A stretch of 64,000 nt of DNA from an uncultured Muribaculaceae bacterium. Its GTDB lineage: Bacteria > Bacteroidota > Bacteroidia > Bacteroidales > Muribaculaceae. A model generated the notes under the pieces. The model worked only from the letters and a program-made list of their open reading frames with translations. It had not been told where the DNA came from and made no database searches. The position numbers and the translations under genes were made by a program. Shown here piece by piece: positions 27,323 to 36,328 of this stretch (positions are counted from its first letter, which is position 1; each line of letters opens with the position of its first letter). The stretch is taken from positions 62,001 through 126,000 of the forward strand of contig CAJTWL010000005.1 in assembly GCA_910579845.1 (NCBI GenBank). Reading direction: 5' to 3'.

Positions 27323-28690
27323 ATGACAGAGAAAAAAATTTATACAGAGCCTGCAAGAGAGGTTCCCGTACTTGCAGATATCGACGTACTCGTAGTAGGC
27401 GGAGGTCCGTCAGGTGTGTGTGCGGCTGTAGGCGCGGCCCGTACCGGTGCAAAAACAATGCTTGTTGAATCACTTGGATCCTTCGGTGGAATGTGGACCA
27501 ACGGTCTCGTCACCACACTCGGAGGTTTCAACTCATGGTTGAAACCATATCGCCGTTGTGTTGACGGCGTGATGGGCGAATGGCTTCGCATGGCTGCCGC
27601 AAAAAATGGTGCCGAAGATAACCGATCCTGGGTTCTGAGCTCAGATCCGGAGATCATGAAACTGACTGCGGATGAACTTCTTGCAAAGAATAACGTAGAT
27701 GTGCTTCTTCACACATGGATGGTAGACACCATCATGGAAGGCAATTCCCTGAAAGGTGTAATTGTTGAGAATGTTGACGGTCGAGGCGTCATTCTTGCCA
27801 AGAACGTGGTTGACTGCACCGGAAACGGAGATGTCATGGCACGTTCAGGAGCCGAATTCCGTATTTCCGAAGCTCTGCAGCCAATGACAATGCCATTCTT
27901 CCTTGCAGAAGTCACACCCAAAGGAGATGCTCCTTTCGATGATGAACTTGTGATTCCTATGGGACCGGAACCCGGATATCTCGGCAAAGAAATGATGCCT
28001 TATACGACACGACGTCGTGACATGGCTGTCGACAACGACATGCTTAACAAAGCCTACGAAGATGGCAAGCTCCCGTTTTTCGGTGGTCCCTGGTTCGGAG
28101 GTCTTCGCACAAATTATCCCTGGGTGAATACAACACGTGTATATGGTTCGGCAGTAAATGCCAAAGAACTTACCGAGGCTGAGATGCAAGGACGTCATGA
28201 CGCCCATCAGATTGTGAACTTCTATCGTGAAAACTGCGCTGGATTTGAAAAATGCTGGATCATGACCACAGCCGCCACAATGGGTATCCGTGAAACGCGC
28301 CGCCTTACCGGTGAATATACCTTGTCCCGCACAGACATTGCGGAACATCATACTTTCGAAGATCCTGTTGCAGTGGGAGTCTGGCCGATCGACGTTCATC
28401 CGCAAAAGGGAGAAAACGGCGCGCACGACATGTTTGTTCCGCTCCCCTATCAGATACCTTACCGCTCTCTGATTCCGGTCAAAGTAGATAACCTCATAGT
28501 CGCAGGCCGTTGCATATCATCGGACCGCGAAGCAATGGGAACACTTCGTGTAGGTGCCACATGTGGCGCAATCGGACATGCTGCCGGCGTTGCGGCGGCT
28601 CTATGCGGAAAGAACGGATGCACACCCCGCGACCTCAATTACAATGAGCTGAAATCAGAGTTGACACAACAGAATGCTATACTCGAATAA
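27323..28690 (+). CDS. FAD-dependent oxidoreductase (FAD_oxidored type)
   Basis: 455 residues from the ATG at 27323. An in-frame reading extends upstream to 27245, but that part overlaps the GDPD gene and lacks family-like sequence, so I reject it. The dinucleotide-binding motif VVGGGPSG is at 24-31, followed by the acidic strand end LVESLGSFGG. A GNGDVMA motif and a C-terminal VAGRCISSDREAMGTLRVGATCGAIGHAAG-like FAD loop complete the PF12831-type pattern. No signal peptide, so it is cytosolic. Relatives sit in sugar-utilization loci; the substrate is unknown. It lies 25 bases after the GDPD gene. Confidence 0.85.
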   Translation: MTEKKIYTEPAREVPVLADIDVLVVGGGPSGVCAAVGAARTGAKTMLVESLGSFGGMWTNGLVTTLGGFNSWLKPYRRCVDGVMGEWLRMAAAKNGAEDNRSWVLSSDPEIMKLTADELLAKNNVDVLLHTWMVDTIMEGNSLKGVIVENVDGRGVILAKNVVDCTGNGDVMARSGAEFRISEALQPMTMPFFLAEVTPKGDAPFDDELVIPMGPEPGYLGKEMMPYTTRRRDMAVDNDMLNKAYEDGKLPFFGGPWFGGLRTNYPWVNTTRVYGSAVNAKELTEAEMQGRHDAHQIVNFYRENCAGFEKCWIMTTAATMGIRETRRLTGEYTLSRTDIAEHHTFEDPVAVGVWPIDVHPQKGENGAHDMFVPLPYQIPYRSLIPVKVDNLIVAGRCISSDREAMGTLRVGATCGAIGHAAGVAAALCGKNGCTPRDLNYNELKSELTQQNAILE

Positions 28691-28702
28691 GATTGATATA
28701 AT

Positions 28703-30421
28703 ATGACTGCACACAAAACAATTAAGAATATTGCACTTTCATTGCCGCTGCTCACATCAGGAGCGGCAATGGCAGCCGATCGTCCCAACATAATCTTTTT
28801 TCTTGTGGATGATTTCGGATGGACAGAAACATCTCTTCCTTTCGGTGACGAGGTTTATCCCCGTAACAAACAGTTCCACACGCCAAATATGGAACGGCTC
28901 TCAAAAATGGGCACTATGCTTACCAATGCGTATGCATGCTCCCTGTCTACGGCGACCCGCACCTCATTGCTTACCGGCATGAATTCCGCTCATAGCCATA
29001 TCACATCTTTCAGTTCACTTTATAAGGACATTGTGCCGGATGCTATCGGCGGACATCCGGGCGCTACGAATCCTAATCTTGACGATATTTTCGCTCATCC
29101 GAAATGGAACTACAATGCTCTGTGTCCAGTACAGTTTGACAATGATACCGACCGTGCCACCTACGGTTTAAACAATACGACATATGCGACTCCGCTTCCT
29201 CAATTGCTTCGCGATTCAGGCTATCACACAATACATGTAGGCAAAGCACACTGGGCGCCCGCCGGAACTCCGGGATCCAACCCATATAATATGGGATTTG
29301 TGGTAAATATCGCCGGAGCTCAGAACGGTCATCCTAAAAGCTACCAGCCTGAAGACAATTTCGGGAATATTCCCGGACAGGGAGACTACGGATCGGTACA
29401 GAACATGAGCCAATATTACGGCTCTAATGTACATCTGACAGACGCCATTACACGCGAAGCTCTCAAAGCGATGGAACATCCTATAAAGCAGGATATCCCC
29501 TTCTTCCTTTATTTCGGTCATTATACCAACCACACCCCTATCCAGCGAGACAACCGTTTTTATCAGAAATATATCGATATGGGTCTCGATGAGGGCGAAG
29601 CCCGCTATTCCTCTATGGTAGAGGGTATGGACGTAAGTCTCGGTCAGGTTCTTGACTTCCTTGATGAAAAGGGAATTGCCGACAATACAGTACTCGTATT
29701 CTTCTCTGATAACGGAGGTCACTCTGTAGGAGGCGAGAAAGGCGGTAAGATGCACACACAGAATATGCCGTTGCGCGAAGGCAAAGGGTCTGTATATGAA
29801 GGTGGCATCCGCGTGCCGATGATGGTCGTATGGCCCGGAAAGGTCGCACCCGACACCCGTATCAACACACCGGTGTGTGTTGAGGATTTCTTCCCCTCGT
29901 TCTGTGAATGGGCCCAAGTCGAGAATCCACAGACAGTTCAGGAACGTGACGGCGTATCTTTCGTAAAACTTGTGACCGACGGATCCAATTATATCGCGCA
30001 GGCTCAGAAAGAGGGCAAGATAAAGAACCAATATGAAGCCAACCGTTATCAGATCCCACAGGAAGTTTCAGGTATCGCCGACAACCGTTCTATCATCTCC
30101 CACTATCCCCATCAGCTCCGCTTCGAAGATCAGGATGACATCGATTTCATGAGCGCAGTACGTCAAGGCGACTGGAAGCTTATTTATAGAATGCATACAG
30201 GAGACCTTGAGCTGTACAATCTCGCACAAGATATAGAGGAACGTAACAATCTTGCATCCAAATATCCGAAAAAAGTAAAGAGCATGGCTAAGGATTTAGG
30301 AAACAGCCTTCGCAAATGGGAAGCTCCTATGCCTACAGTCCGCGCTACAGGAAATCTTGTTCCTATGCCTGACGAGGTGATATCAGTATCAAAAAAGGGG
30401 AAGAAAAACAAAAAGAAGTAG
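28703..30421 (+). CDS. Secreted sulfatase, Ser-type formylglycine site
   Basis: 572 residues with a signal peptide ending near AAMAAD. Alkaline-phosphatase-fold sulfatase: metal ligands Asp36-Asp37 in FFLVDDFGW, and a sulfatase signature at 82-86 reading Ser-Thr-Ala-Thr-Arg followed by TSLLTG. A Ser at the formylglycine position implies maturation by the radical-SAM enzyme anSME, which is not in the window. FSDNGGH supplies later metal ligands. The C-terminus ends in a Lys-rich KKGKKNKKK tail. Only 12 bases separate it from the oxidoreductase gene. It probably desulfates a glycan or small molecule in the periplasm or outside the cell. Confidence 0.92.
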   Translation: MTAHKTIKNIALSLPLLTSGAAMAADRPNIIFFLVDDFGWTETSLPFGDEVYPRNKQFHTPNMERLSKMGTMLTNAYACSLSTATRTSLLTGMNSAHSHITSFSSLYKDIVPDAIGGHPGATNPNLDDIFAHPKWNYNALCPVQFDNDTDRATYGLNNTTYATPLPQLLRDSGYHTIHVGKAHWAPAGTPGSNPYNMGFVVNIAGAQNGHPKSYQPEDNFGNIPGQGDYGSVQNMSQYYGSNVHLTDAITREALKAMEHPIKQDIPFFLYFGHYTNHTPIQRDNRFYQKYIDMGLDEGEARYSSMVEGMDVSLGQVLDFLDEKGIADNTVLVFFSDNGGHSVGGEKGGKMHTQNMPLREGKGSVYEGGIRVPMMVVWPGKVAPDTRINTPVCVEDFFPSFCEWAQVENPQTVQERDGVSFVKLVTDGSNYIAQAQKEGKIKNQYEANRYQIPQEVSGIADNRSIISHYPHQLRFEDQDDIDFMSAVRQGDWKLIYRMHTGDLELYNLAQDIEERNNLASKYPKKVKSMAKDLGNSLRKWEAPMPTVRATGNLVPMPDEVISVSKKGKKNKKK

Positions 30422-30429
30422 TAGATACA

Positions 30430-31215
30430 ATGAATCTCGAATTCAGTAAAACTTTTTTTAATTCAGCAAACGAATCTAATCCGGAGGGGGAACTTGCCCT
30501 CTCCGTTTTAGTAAGTAATATAATTGAGATTGCCACCGCCCATGCGAATTCACTGGGTATAGGTAATCCATCAATGAGCCACCTTGGCGCTGGATGGGTC
30601 TTAAGCCGTATTGCAATTGAAATGGAATCGTATCCGCCGTGCAATACAGATTATTCAATTACTACATGGATTGAAGGATGGAACAGACACTTCTCAACCC
30701 GCAATTTCTGTATTGAAGGCAACGAGGGGAAAATATATGGCTATGCCCGCACTGTCTGGATGGTACTCAACACCGAGACTCATGAGAATTTCGGCACCTC
30801 TCACCTTAACCTTCCTCCGGAAATGATCTCTACAAGGGAATGCCCGATTCCTCCGCAAGGCAAACATACGGTAATCATGCCATATGACACTCCGGATGAA
30901 GCAATCACTGCCCGTGTTCTTAAAGCCAACGCCCCGGAAACCGATTATACCTTCAAATACAATGACATCGATTTTTATCGTCACGTAAACACCGTCAGAT
31001 ACTTCACAATCCTCCTTAACCAATATTCACTGGATGATTTTGACCGTAATTTTGTAAAAAGGATTGAATTGTCGTTTCTTCACGAAGGCAGTTTCGGAGA
31101 CACTGTGACAATACTCCGTCATAATCATACGCCCCTGTCATCATCGGTTTCCCTACAATCACACAATACAGGTCTTCCGATATTGTTTTCAAGCATTTCG
31201 CTCTTTCCTCGCTGA
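30430..31215 (+). CDS. Acyl-ACP thioesterase
   Basis: 261 residues with the double hot-dog layout of PF01643. The first half has SHLGAGWVLSRIAIEMESYP and the WIEGWNRHFSTRNF strand pair. The second half has the active-site helix entry NDIDFYRHVNTVRYF, the usual Asn/His catalytic region. It releases free fatty acids from acyl carrier protein. It starts 8 bases after the sulfatase stop and ends 8 bases before a Crp-like gene, though its lipid role is unlike the upstream genes. Confidence 0.9.
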   Translation: MNLEFSKTFFNSANESNPEGELALSVLVSNIIEIATAHANSLGIGNPSMSHLGAGWVLSRIAIEMESYPPCNTDYSITTWIEGWNRHFSTRNFCIEGNEGKIYGYARTVWMVLNTETHENFGTSHLNLPPEMISTRECPIPPQGKHTVIMPYDTPDEAITARVLKANAPETDYTFKYNDIDFYRHVNTVRYFTILLNQYSLDDFDRNFVKRIELSFLHEGSFGDTVTILRHNHTPLSSSVSLQSHNTGLPILFSSISLFPR

Positions 31216-31223
31216 TTATATAA

Positions 31224-31805
31224 ATGTACTGCAAGAAGAAATTCAACTCCTATATAGATTGTCCGGCTGTAGAATACTGGAAGAATCTCTGTCTGAATGA
31301 AGGTACTATGATTCATTACAACAGGGGCGATTACTTCTTCAAAGAAGGAGAGGTGGCTAAATATTTCGGTTATATCCAATCCGGTACTCTGAAATACACA
31401 GCATACGATACTGATGGAACAGAGTACATTCTTGGGCTGGAATTTGATAAAGAATTCGTTTCCGATTTTCCTTTCTCCATTCATGGAATAAAAGCTCGAA
31501 CATCTGTAATAGCTACAACACCTTGTGATATTCTATGCGTACCGACAAAACTTATTCATGAGCGTCTTGCCTCAGACAGCCAGCTCATGACTGTGATTCT
31601 CGAATCAACCGAGGCGGTTTTCAGTACTGTATATGACAGATATAAGGATTTATACACCAAATCTCCCCAACAGCGGTACAACGAACTGATTTGTCAACAT
31701 CCGGATCTGTTCACATTATTCTCATTGCGGGAAATAGCGTCTTTTCTAAAAATCACACCAACTCATTTAAGTCGCTTGAGAAAAAACGGCACACATCAAT
31801 TTTAA
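31224..31805 (+). CDS. Crp/Fnr-family transcriptional regulator
   Basis: 193 residues. A cyclic-nucleotide-binding-like beta-roll (~25-120) includes YNRGDYFFKEGEVAKYFGYIQSGTLKY. The connecting helix (~125-150) is followed by a winged helix-turn-helix, SLREIASFLKITPTHLSRLRK. There is no Cys cluster of the Fnr type, and the roll lacks a clear cAMP-binding Arg motif, so the signal is unknown. It is the last gene of the plus-strand run and converges on a minus-strand PagL-like gene only 8 bases away. Confidence 0.88.
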   Translation: MYCKKKFNSYIDCPAVEYWKNLCLNEGTMIHYNRGDYFFKEGEVAKYFGYIQSGTLKYTAYDTDGTEYILGLEFDKEFVSDFPFSIHGIKARTSVIATTPCDILCVPTKLIHERLASDSQLMTVILESTEAVFSTVYDRYKDLYTKSPQQRYNELICQHPDLFTLFSLREIASFLKITPTHLSRLRKNGTHQF

Positions 31806-31813
31806 GAATGTGT

Positions 31814-33001
31814 TTACTTTCTGCCAAAGGTCAGTCCGAGTCCGAGCATAAGATTGGACGGTGAATGGAATTCATACAGCCGGTAACCTGCGTTTAAATA
31901 CAAAGGACCGTATATGTAAACCTTCAAATTCACCAACTGATATAATTTGCGCGTCTCCCGTGGTCCCGCAAATCCGTAGCCAATACCCGCATTCAACGAA
32001 AATATCGGCATCACAAGTTCGGCTCTTGCCGATAACCCGGCAGATACCTGACGAAAGAACGGGGGTCTGTAAAACTTGGAATCCTCTCCGGATGTATCCG
32101 GAACATGATATTCCGAAAGCCCGGTGTTCTCGCTCCACTGCAGATCCAGTGACAGTCCTGTCCTAAAAACAGGACAGACATCCCACATCGGAGCGAAAGT
32201 CAGACCTGCCACACCGAAATGACCTGGCAAAAGCGCCTTCTCTCCCTCCTCGGTAAAAGCGCCTTCCTCAGCTGGGAAATATGCTTTGCGCCACGCACCA
32301 TATCCCATCACATCGTATAAGATCCCTTTACGAAAGCCATCGTCCGCCACGAAAGGTGAAGTCCTTCTGAACATTTTCTCACCCGGGATAAACGTAAGAC
32401 CCACTGCCGCTCCCACTGTATTGACTCCGGGATTCGGCCAGGAGGTGTTGCCGTTGGAATAATGGGTCAGATCAATTCCTCCTGAAAGATGCAGACCTGC
32501 AGTGAGCGCATAATTGAGTTTAAAGCCGAGATTGAGATAAGCGTTCGTAGATGAGCCTACAACCAGATTGGAACGTATATCGCCATCCTGTGTCGTTCTT
32601 TTCCAACCGAAAGTCGCTCCGAAATTCCACTCATAATCAAGAGAGAATCTATTTGAAAAACAAAACATCGGCGCACCCTGGAAAACATACACTCCCAATG
32701 GAGTACCGACATCGCGAGACTGCATGAATGTATTCACGCTAAAACCGAGACCCTGGTACACGGAGGCGGTACGTCCTGCATTCGGACGCATAAATGAATA
32801 TCTCAGATGCCATGACAATGCCGAATGGGAGACTTTCCCGTCTGCTTCCATTCTATCCATCAATATCGGATTTGAATTGAAAGCATAACCTGCACGCAAG
32901 CCTGTTTCCCAACGGGAAACAAACCTTTGTGGTTCCTTTGCCATCAGACCGAGTACAACAGAGGATAATATCATCAATATTATAATTTGCCTTACTCTCA
33001 T
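31814..33001 (-). CDS. PagL-like lipid A deacylase / acyloxyacyl hydrolase family outer-membrane protein
   Basis: 395 residues from the ATG at 33001, which overlaps the upstream stop by four bases (ATGA). A longer reading from 33070 would overlap the upstream gene and lacks a signal, so I reject it. A signal peptide ends near GLMAKE. The PagL active-site signature is GIDLTHYSNGNTSWPNPGVN, with His180 and Ser182 in HYSNG. The rest is beta-barrel strands. PagL removes the 3-O acyl chain of lipid A in the outer membrane. At ~395 residues it is about twice the length of proteobacterial PagL, with extra strands at the C-terminus. Confidence 0.8.
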   Translation of the reverse strand: MRVRQIIILMILSSVVLGLMAKEPQRFVSRWETGLRAGYAFNSNPILMDRMEADGKVSHSALSWHLRYSFMRPNAGRTASVYQGLGFSVNTFMQSRDVGTPLGVYVFQGAPMFCFSNRFSLDYEWNFGATFGWKRTTQDGDIRSNLVVGSSTNAYLNLGFKLNYALTAGLHLSGGIDLTHYSNGNTSWPNPGVNTVGAAVGLTFIPGEKMFRRTSPFVADDGFRKGILYDVMGYGAWRKAYFPAEEGAFTEEGEKALLPGHFGVAGLTFAPMWDVCPVFRTGLSLDLQWSENTGLSEYHVPDTSGEDSKFYRPPFFRQVSAGLSARAELVMPIFSLNAGIGYGFAGPRETRKLYQLVNLKVYIYGPLYLNAGYRLYEFHSPSNLMLGLGLTFGRK

Positions 33002-33648
33002 TGTATTGGTGACACATCGCTCCATTCGACTCTTATTCCGACAGGCACAGAAACACTTACGTCGACCCAATTATAACTCAGCGAATCCGGAAAACCGGAA
33101 ATATAATATATTATATCCGCTTTGGCAGTAATAACCTTCCGTTTTACATAAATTTGAGCAGAGACCTTACTATATGGAGGAATTTCATACGATTCCATAT
33201 GACCCACCATAAATTGATGAGGAACAGAAGTGATTCCGAACTTAAAAGGAATTTCAGTATCATCAAAATGGGGAAAACCGAAAGAATCGATACAGGGAAT
33301 CTGAATATCAGGTTGTTCTTTTTTCCACGGAATAACGTAATAAGTACTGTTGGTTATTTTTACAAGAGAATTATTATAATTGTCATACAGGATATTAACC
33401 TCGATAGACTTACCACCGTTGTTACGAAAGATTGTCTCCCGCACCATTTCCCCAATAGGCTCGACATGTAATGAAGCTATATCATAAGTCAGAGAAAGCA
33501 GCTCAAGGCTGTCAGTTTTCTCCGGTTCAGGATCCGGATTCTCCTCAGGAGGGATAACCTCTGCCGGACGAGATACAAATACCTCGTCGTTGCATGATAC
33601 CATGGCGACAAACAGCAACAAAGCATACGTTATCAGCTTAACTTTCAT
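32998..33648 (-). CDS. Hypothetical lipoprotein co-transcribed with the PagL-like gene
   Basis: 216 residues. A lipoprotein signal peptide ends at VAMVSCNDE with the lipidated Cys near residue 19. A Pro/Glu-rich spacer (~29-45) precedes a beta-rich region with no domain I recognise. The stop overlaps the PagL-like start by four bases, so the two are translationally coupled and may work together at the outer membrane. Function unknown. Confidence 0.75.
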   Translation of the reverse strand: MKVKLITYALLLFVAMVSCNDEVFVSRPAEVIPPEENPDPEPEKTDSLELLSLTYDIASLHVEPIGEMVRETIFRNNGGKSIEVNILYDNYNNSLVKITNSTYYVIPWKKEQPDIQIPCIDSFGFPHFDDTEIPFKFGITSVPHQFMVGHMESYEIPPYSKVSAQIYVKRKVITAKADIIYYISGFPDSLSYNWVDVSVSVPVGIRVEWSDVSPIQ

Positions 33649-33714
33649 ATAAGTAATAACGTACCTCCAATCAAATTAGTACACCATGATCAAAACATGC
33701 GTCAACACTATAAG

Positions 33715-33759
33715 AACCGCACTCCAAAAGTCAATATATCATACTTATGGAGTGCAGTT
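33715..33759 (-). terminator. Hairpin after tpx, related to the hairpin at 38488
   Basis: GCACTCCA (33719-33726) pairs with TGGAGTGC (33748-33755); AAC/GTT extends the stem past a mismatch, and an inner AAGT/ACTT stem is present. It begins 15 bases beyond the tpx stop on the minus strand. The layout, inner stem and 3' flank match the hairpin downstream of gadB. Confidence 0.6.
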
Positions 33760-33773
33760 TATACTTATTGCTT

Positions 33774-34268
33774 TTAGCACAGAAGTTTCTTCATGAACTC
33801 ATAATCGGGTTCATTAGCAACCTGTTCGCATAATGATGTACCCAAGATCATACCGTTCTCGTCAATCACTACCAACGCACGGGCAAAAAGACCTTTCATC
33901 GGACCGTCCTCAATTCTCACACCGTAATCATCTCCAAAACGGGAACGGAATCCGCTTCCGGTGCTGACATTCTTGATACCATTCACTGTGCAGAACCTGC
34001 TTGCCGCAAATGGCAAATCCATACTTACACACAATACATGAGTATTGGGGAATTCGGATGCATCTGAATTAAAACGTCGTACCGAAGTGGCGCATACATC
34101 TGTATCGAGACTCGGGAAAATATTAAGGACAAGCCTTTTCCCTTTAAAAGAATCGAGATTTACCTCAGACAAATCCTGACACACAAGGGTAAAATCATGA
34201 GCCTTCTCTCCAGCCTCAGGCAACCCTTTCACATGCATTTCAAGACCTTTCAAAAATATTTTCTCCAT
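33774..34268 (-). CDS. tpx: Thiol peroxidase (atypical 2-Cys peroxiredoxin)
   Basis: A 164-residue cytosolic or periplasmic peroxidase that reduces hydroperoxides with thioredoxin. The peroxidatic Cys59 lies in SLDTDVCATSVRRFN, and the resolving Cys93 lies in SRFCTVNGI, the normal Tpx spacing of about 34. Length matches the family. No signal peptide is seen. A related hairpin terminator follows it. Confidence 0.95.
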   Translation of the reverse strand: MEKIFLKGLEMHVKGLPEAGEKAHDFTLVCQDLSEVNLDSFKGKRLVLNIFPSLDTDVCATSVRRFNSDASEFPNTHVLCVSMDLPFAASRFCTVNGIKNVSTGSGFRSRFGDDYGVRIEDGPMKGLFARALVVIDENGMILGTSLCEQVANEPDYEFMKKLLC

Positions 34269-34625
34269 AACATTAAAGATTTAATTAATTCTACTATTCA
34301 ACTATTCAAACATCATATTAAGACATAAGGTTTATTCTCCATTTCATAGAATAACCGGTTACATTATAACACATATAATCAACACAACTAAATATTGGAA
34401 TTAGTATATTGATGACTTGTTCCAATTTAATTGCAGCCAATATGCGTAAGTTATCAAAAAATGATTATATTTACAAAGTCATTACAGAGACTCATCTTAA
34501 CCACAAAACAGAGAGCCTATCTGATTGGATATCAAAGACCTTCTGCACCCGGATGGGTGTTTAGACACTGCAACAGGATATCAGATCGTTAAAACACATC
34601 CGTTGACAAATTAATATGAACTATT
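34269..34625. other. Intergenic region with structured leader of the GNAT-IbrA-IbrB cassette
   Basis: 357 bases between divergent tpx and the cassette, with no gene seen. Near the cassette two mutually exclusive pairings exist: CACCC (34546-34550) with GGGTG (34555-34559), or CGGATGGGTGTT (34550-34561) with AACACATCCG (34593-34602). GGATATC occurs twice (34527-34533, 34576-34582). Such alternatives can signal a regulatory leader. I recognise no riboswitch class, and no strong -7 element was found. Confidence 0.4.
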
Positions 34626-35033
34626 ATGGAAGTAATAAGCCTGCATGGAACAGAAGACCGTTTATATGAGCTTGTGGCGCGCCTGGTCATGGATCCTGAT
34701 ATAATCCGCCAAAACAACAATTATCCGTTCAAGACGACACCACAGTATATCTGGTACATATGCATGGGTGACAGTGAGCTCGTAGGTTTCATGCCGGTAA
34801 AGAACACTTCCCGCGGTCTGTATATTGACAACTATTATATAAAAGAGGATAAGCGAGAGGTTTTGGACGCTCTTATAACCAATATCCTTGCCGCTTCAGA
34901 CAAACCCGTAACGGTTCTCTGCCATAAAAGACACACGGAAGTGTTCCGTCAACACGAATTTATCACATGCACAATATTCGCACAATACAACAAGATGCAA
35001 CATATTGTGGAGAAAGGAAGACGGAGTCGATGA
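34626..35033 (+). CDS. Small GNAT-like protein of the IbrA/IbrB cassette
   Basis: 135 residues. The order of strands and helices, with the central ELVGFMPVKNTSRGLYIDNYYI then KREVLDALITNIL, resembles a GNAT acetyltransferase. The usual acetyl-CoA loop (Q/RxxGxG/A) is not evident after the central strand, so it may be a degenerate or divergent member. Its stop overlaps the next start by four bases (ATGA), so translation of the two is coupled. No function known. Confidence 0.6.
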   Translation: MEVISLHGTEDRLYELVARLVMDPDIIRQNNNYPFKTTPQYIWYICMGDSELVGFMPVKNTSRGLYIDNYYIKEDKREVLDALITNILAASDKPVTVLCHKRHTEVFRQHEFITCTIFAQYNKMQHIVEKGRRSR

Positions 35034-36328
35034 TACATAGGCTGAATGTATACGAAGCGGCGCAAAAACGCCTTAAACTGGTTTTTGACAATTTCGACTA
35101 TGTTTATGTTTCCTTCTCCGGAGGCAAAGACAGTGGCGTACTGCTGAATTTGTGCGTGGAGTATCTGCGCAAGAATCTTCCGGGCAGAAAACTCGGTGTA
35201 TTGCATCTCGATTATGAGGCGCAATATTCCCAGACCACCGAATATGTAGCCGATCGGCTGGCAGAAGACAGAGACATCCTCGAAGTTTACCATTGCTGCG
35301 TGCCTTTCAAAGTGACGACATGCACATCAATGTATCAGTCATATTGGCGTCCGTGGGAAGAGTCAAAGAAAGAGCTATGGGTAAGGGATATGCCCGGGAA
35401 TTGCTATGTAGAAAATGATTTCGATTTTTTCAATGACGAATTGTGGGACTATGATTTCCATCAATTGTTTGCTAAATGGCTACGGCAAAGGAAACAGGTA
35501 CGTAGGATATGTTGCCTCATAGGCATACGCACACAGGAAAGCTATAACCGATGGCGTACCATACACAGCAGTAGAAATTACCGTCATTTCGGATCGGCAA
35601 AGTGGATTCACATGATGGGTGGAAACGTGTTCAACGCATACCCCATACATGATTGGAAGACCTCCGACATCTGGACAGCCAACGGCAAATTCAGATGGAA
35701 ATACAACTGTCTTTACGATCTATATTATCAGGCAGGAATACCCTTAGGGCGTCAACGTGTGGCGAGTCCGTTCATTTCACAAGCGCTGTCAACTCTCTCG
35801 ATATACAAGGCAGTTGACCCTGATACATGGGGCAAGATGGTAAGCCGTGTCAACGGAGTGAACTTTGCCGGTCTTTACGGGAGTTCTTTTGCTATGGGAT
35901 GGAAATCGATCAAATGCCCCGCTGGTTTCTCATGGAAACAATACATGGAATTTCTTCTTGGCACACTTCCGGAGGAAGCTGCCCGAAATTACCGTGATAA
36001 ACTCCGCGTAAGCATACGTTTCTGGCGGGAACGCGGAGGATGTCTCTCCGAAGAAACAATAAAAAAGCTCCGGGATAGAAATATTTCGTTCTCTATAGGC
36101 GGCATGTCGGCATATCATACCGATAAACGACCTGTCAGAATGGAATATCTTGACGATATAGACATTCCCGAATTCAAAGAGATACCGACATATAAACGCA
36201 TGTGTATCTGCATACTAAAAAATGACCATGCCTGCAAATACATGGGATTCGCACTTACCAAAAAGGAGAAACTATTGAAAGAAAGTGTAATGAAAAAATA
36301 CCGATTGCTGAATCATGACAAGATATAA
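35030..36328 (+). CDS. IbrA-like PP-loop ATPase, PAPS-reductase superfamily (DUF3440 type)
   Basis: 432 residues from the ATG at 35030, chosen because it overlaps the upstream stop as ATGA; an upstream in-frame start at 34967 lies inside the previous gene. The ATP-pyrophosphatase P-loop SFSGGKDSG is at 28-36. Downstream blocks RRICCLIGIRTQES, YPIHDWKTSDIW and RQRVASPFISQA are typical of the IbrA/DUF3440 branch. The C-terminal Cys-Gly-Ile-His motif of true PAPS reductases is absent; instead CICILKNDHACKYMGF holds three Cys. The enzyme probably adenylates a substrate, but sulfonucleotide reduction is unlikely. It overlaps the ParB-like gene by 14 bases. Confidence 0.82.
   Translation: MIHRLNVYEAAQKRLKLVFDNFDYVYVSFSGGKDSGVLLNLCVEYLRKNLPGRKLGVLHLDYEAQYSQTTEYVADRLAEDRDILEVYHCCVPFKVTTCTSMYQSYWRPWEESKKELWVRDMPGNCYVENDFDFFNDELWDYDFHQLFAKWLRQRKQVRRICCLIGIRTQESYNRWRTIHSSRNYRHFGSAKWIHMMGGNVFNAYPIHDWKTSDIWTANGKFRWKYNCLYDLYYQAGIPLGRQRVASPFISQALSTLSIYKAVDPDTWGKMVSRVNGVNFAGLYGSSFAMGWKSIKCPAGFSWKQYMEFLLGTLPEEAARNYRDKLRVSIRFWRERGGCLSEETIKKLRDRNISFSIGGMSAYHTDKRPVRMEYLDDIDIPEFKEIPTYKRMCICILKNDHACKYMGFALTKKEKLLKESVMKKYRLLNHDKI

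Noticed and set aside
33002..33070. Longer start for the PagL-like protein
   Set aside because: It lies inside the upstream lipoprotein gene and removes the signal peptide from the N-terminus; ATG 33001 forms an ATGA overlap.
34967..35029. Longer start for the IbrA-like protein
   Set aside because: The extra residues are the GNAT-like gene read in another frame; ATG 35030 overlaps its stop in the usual coupled form.
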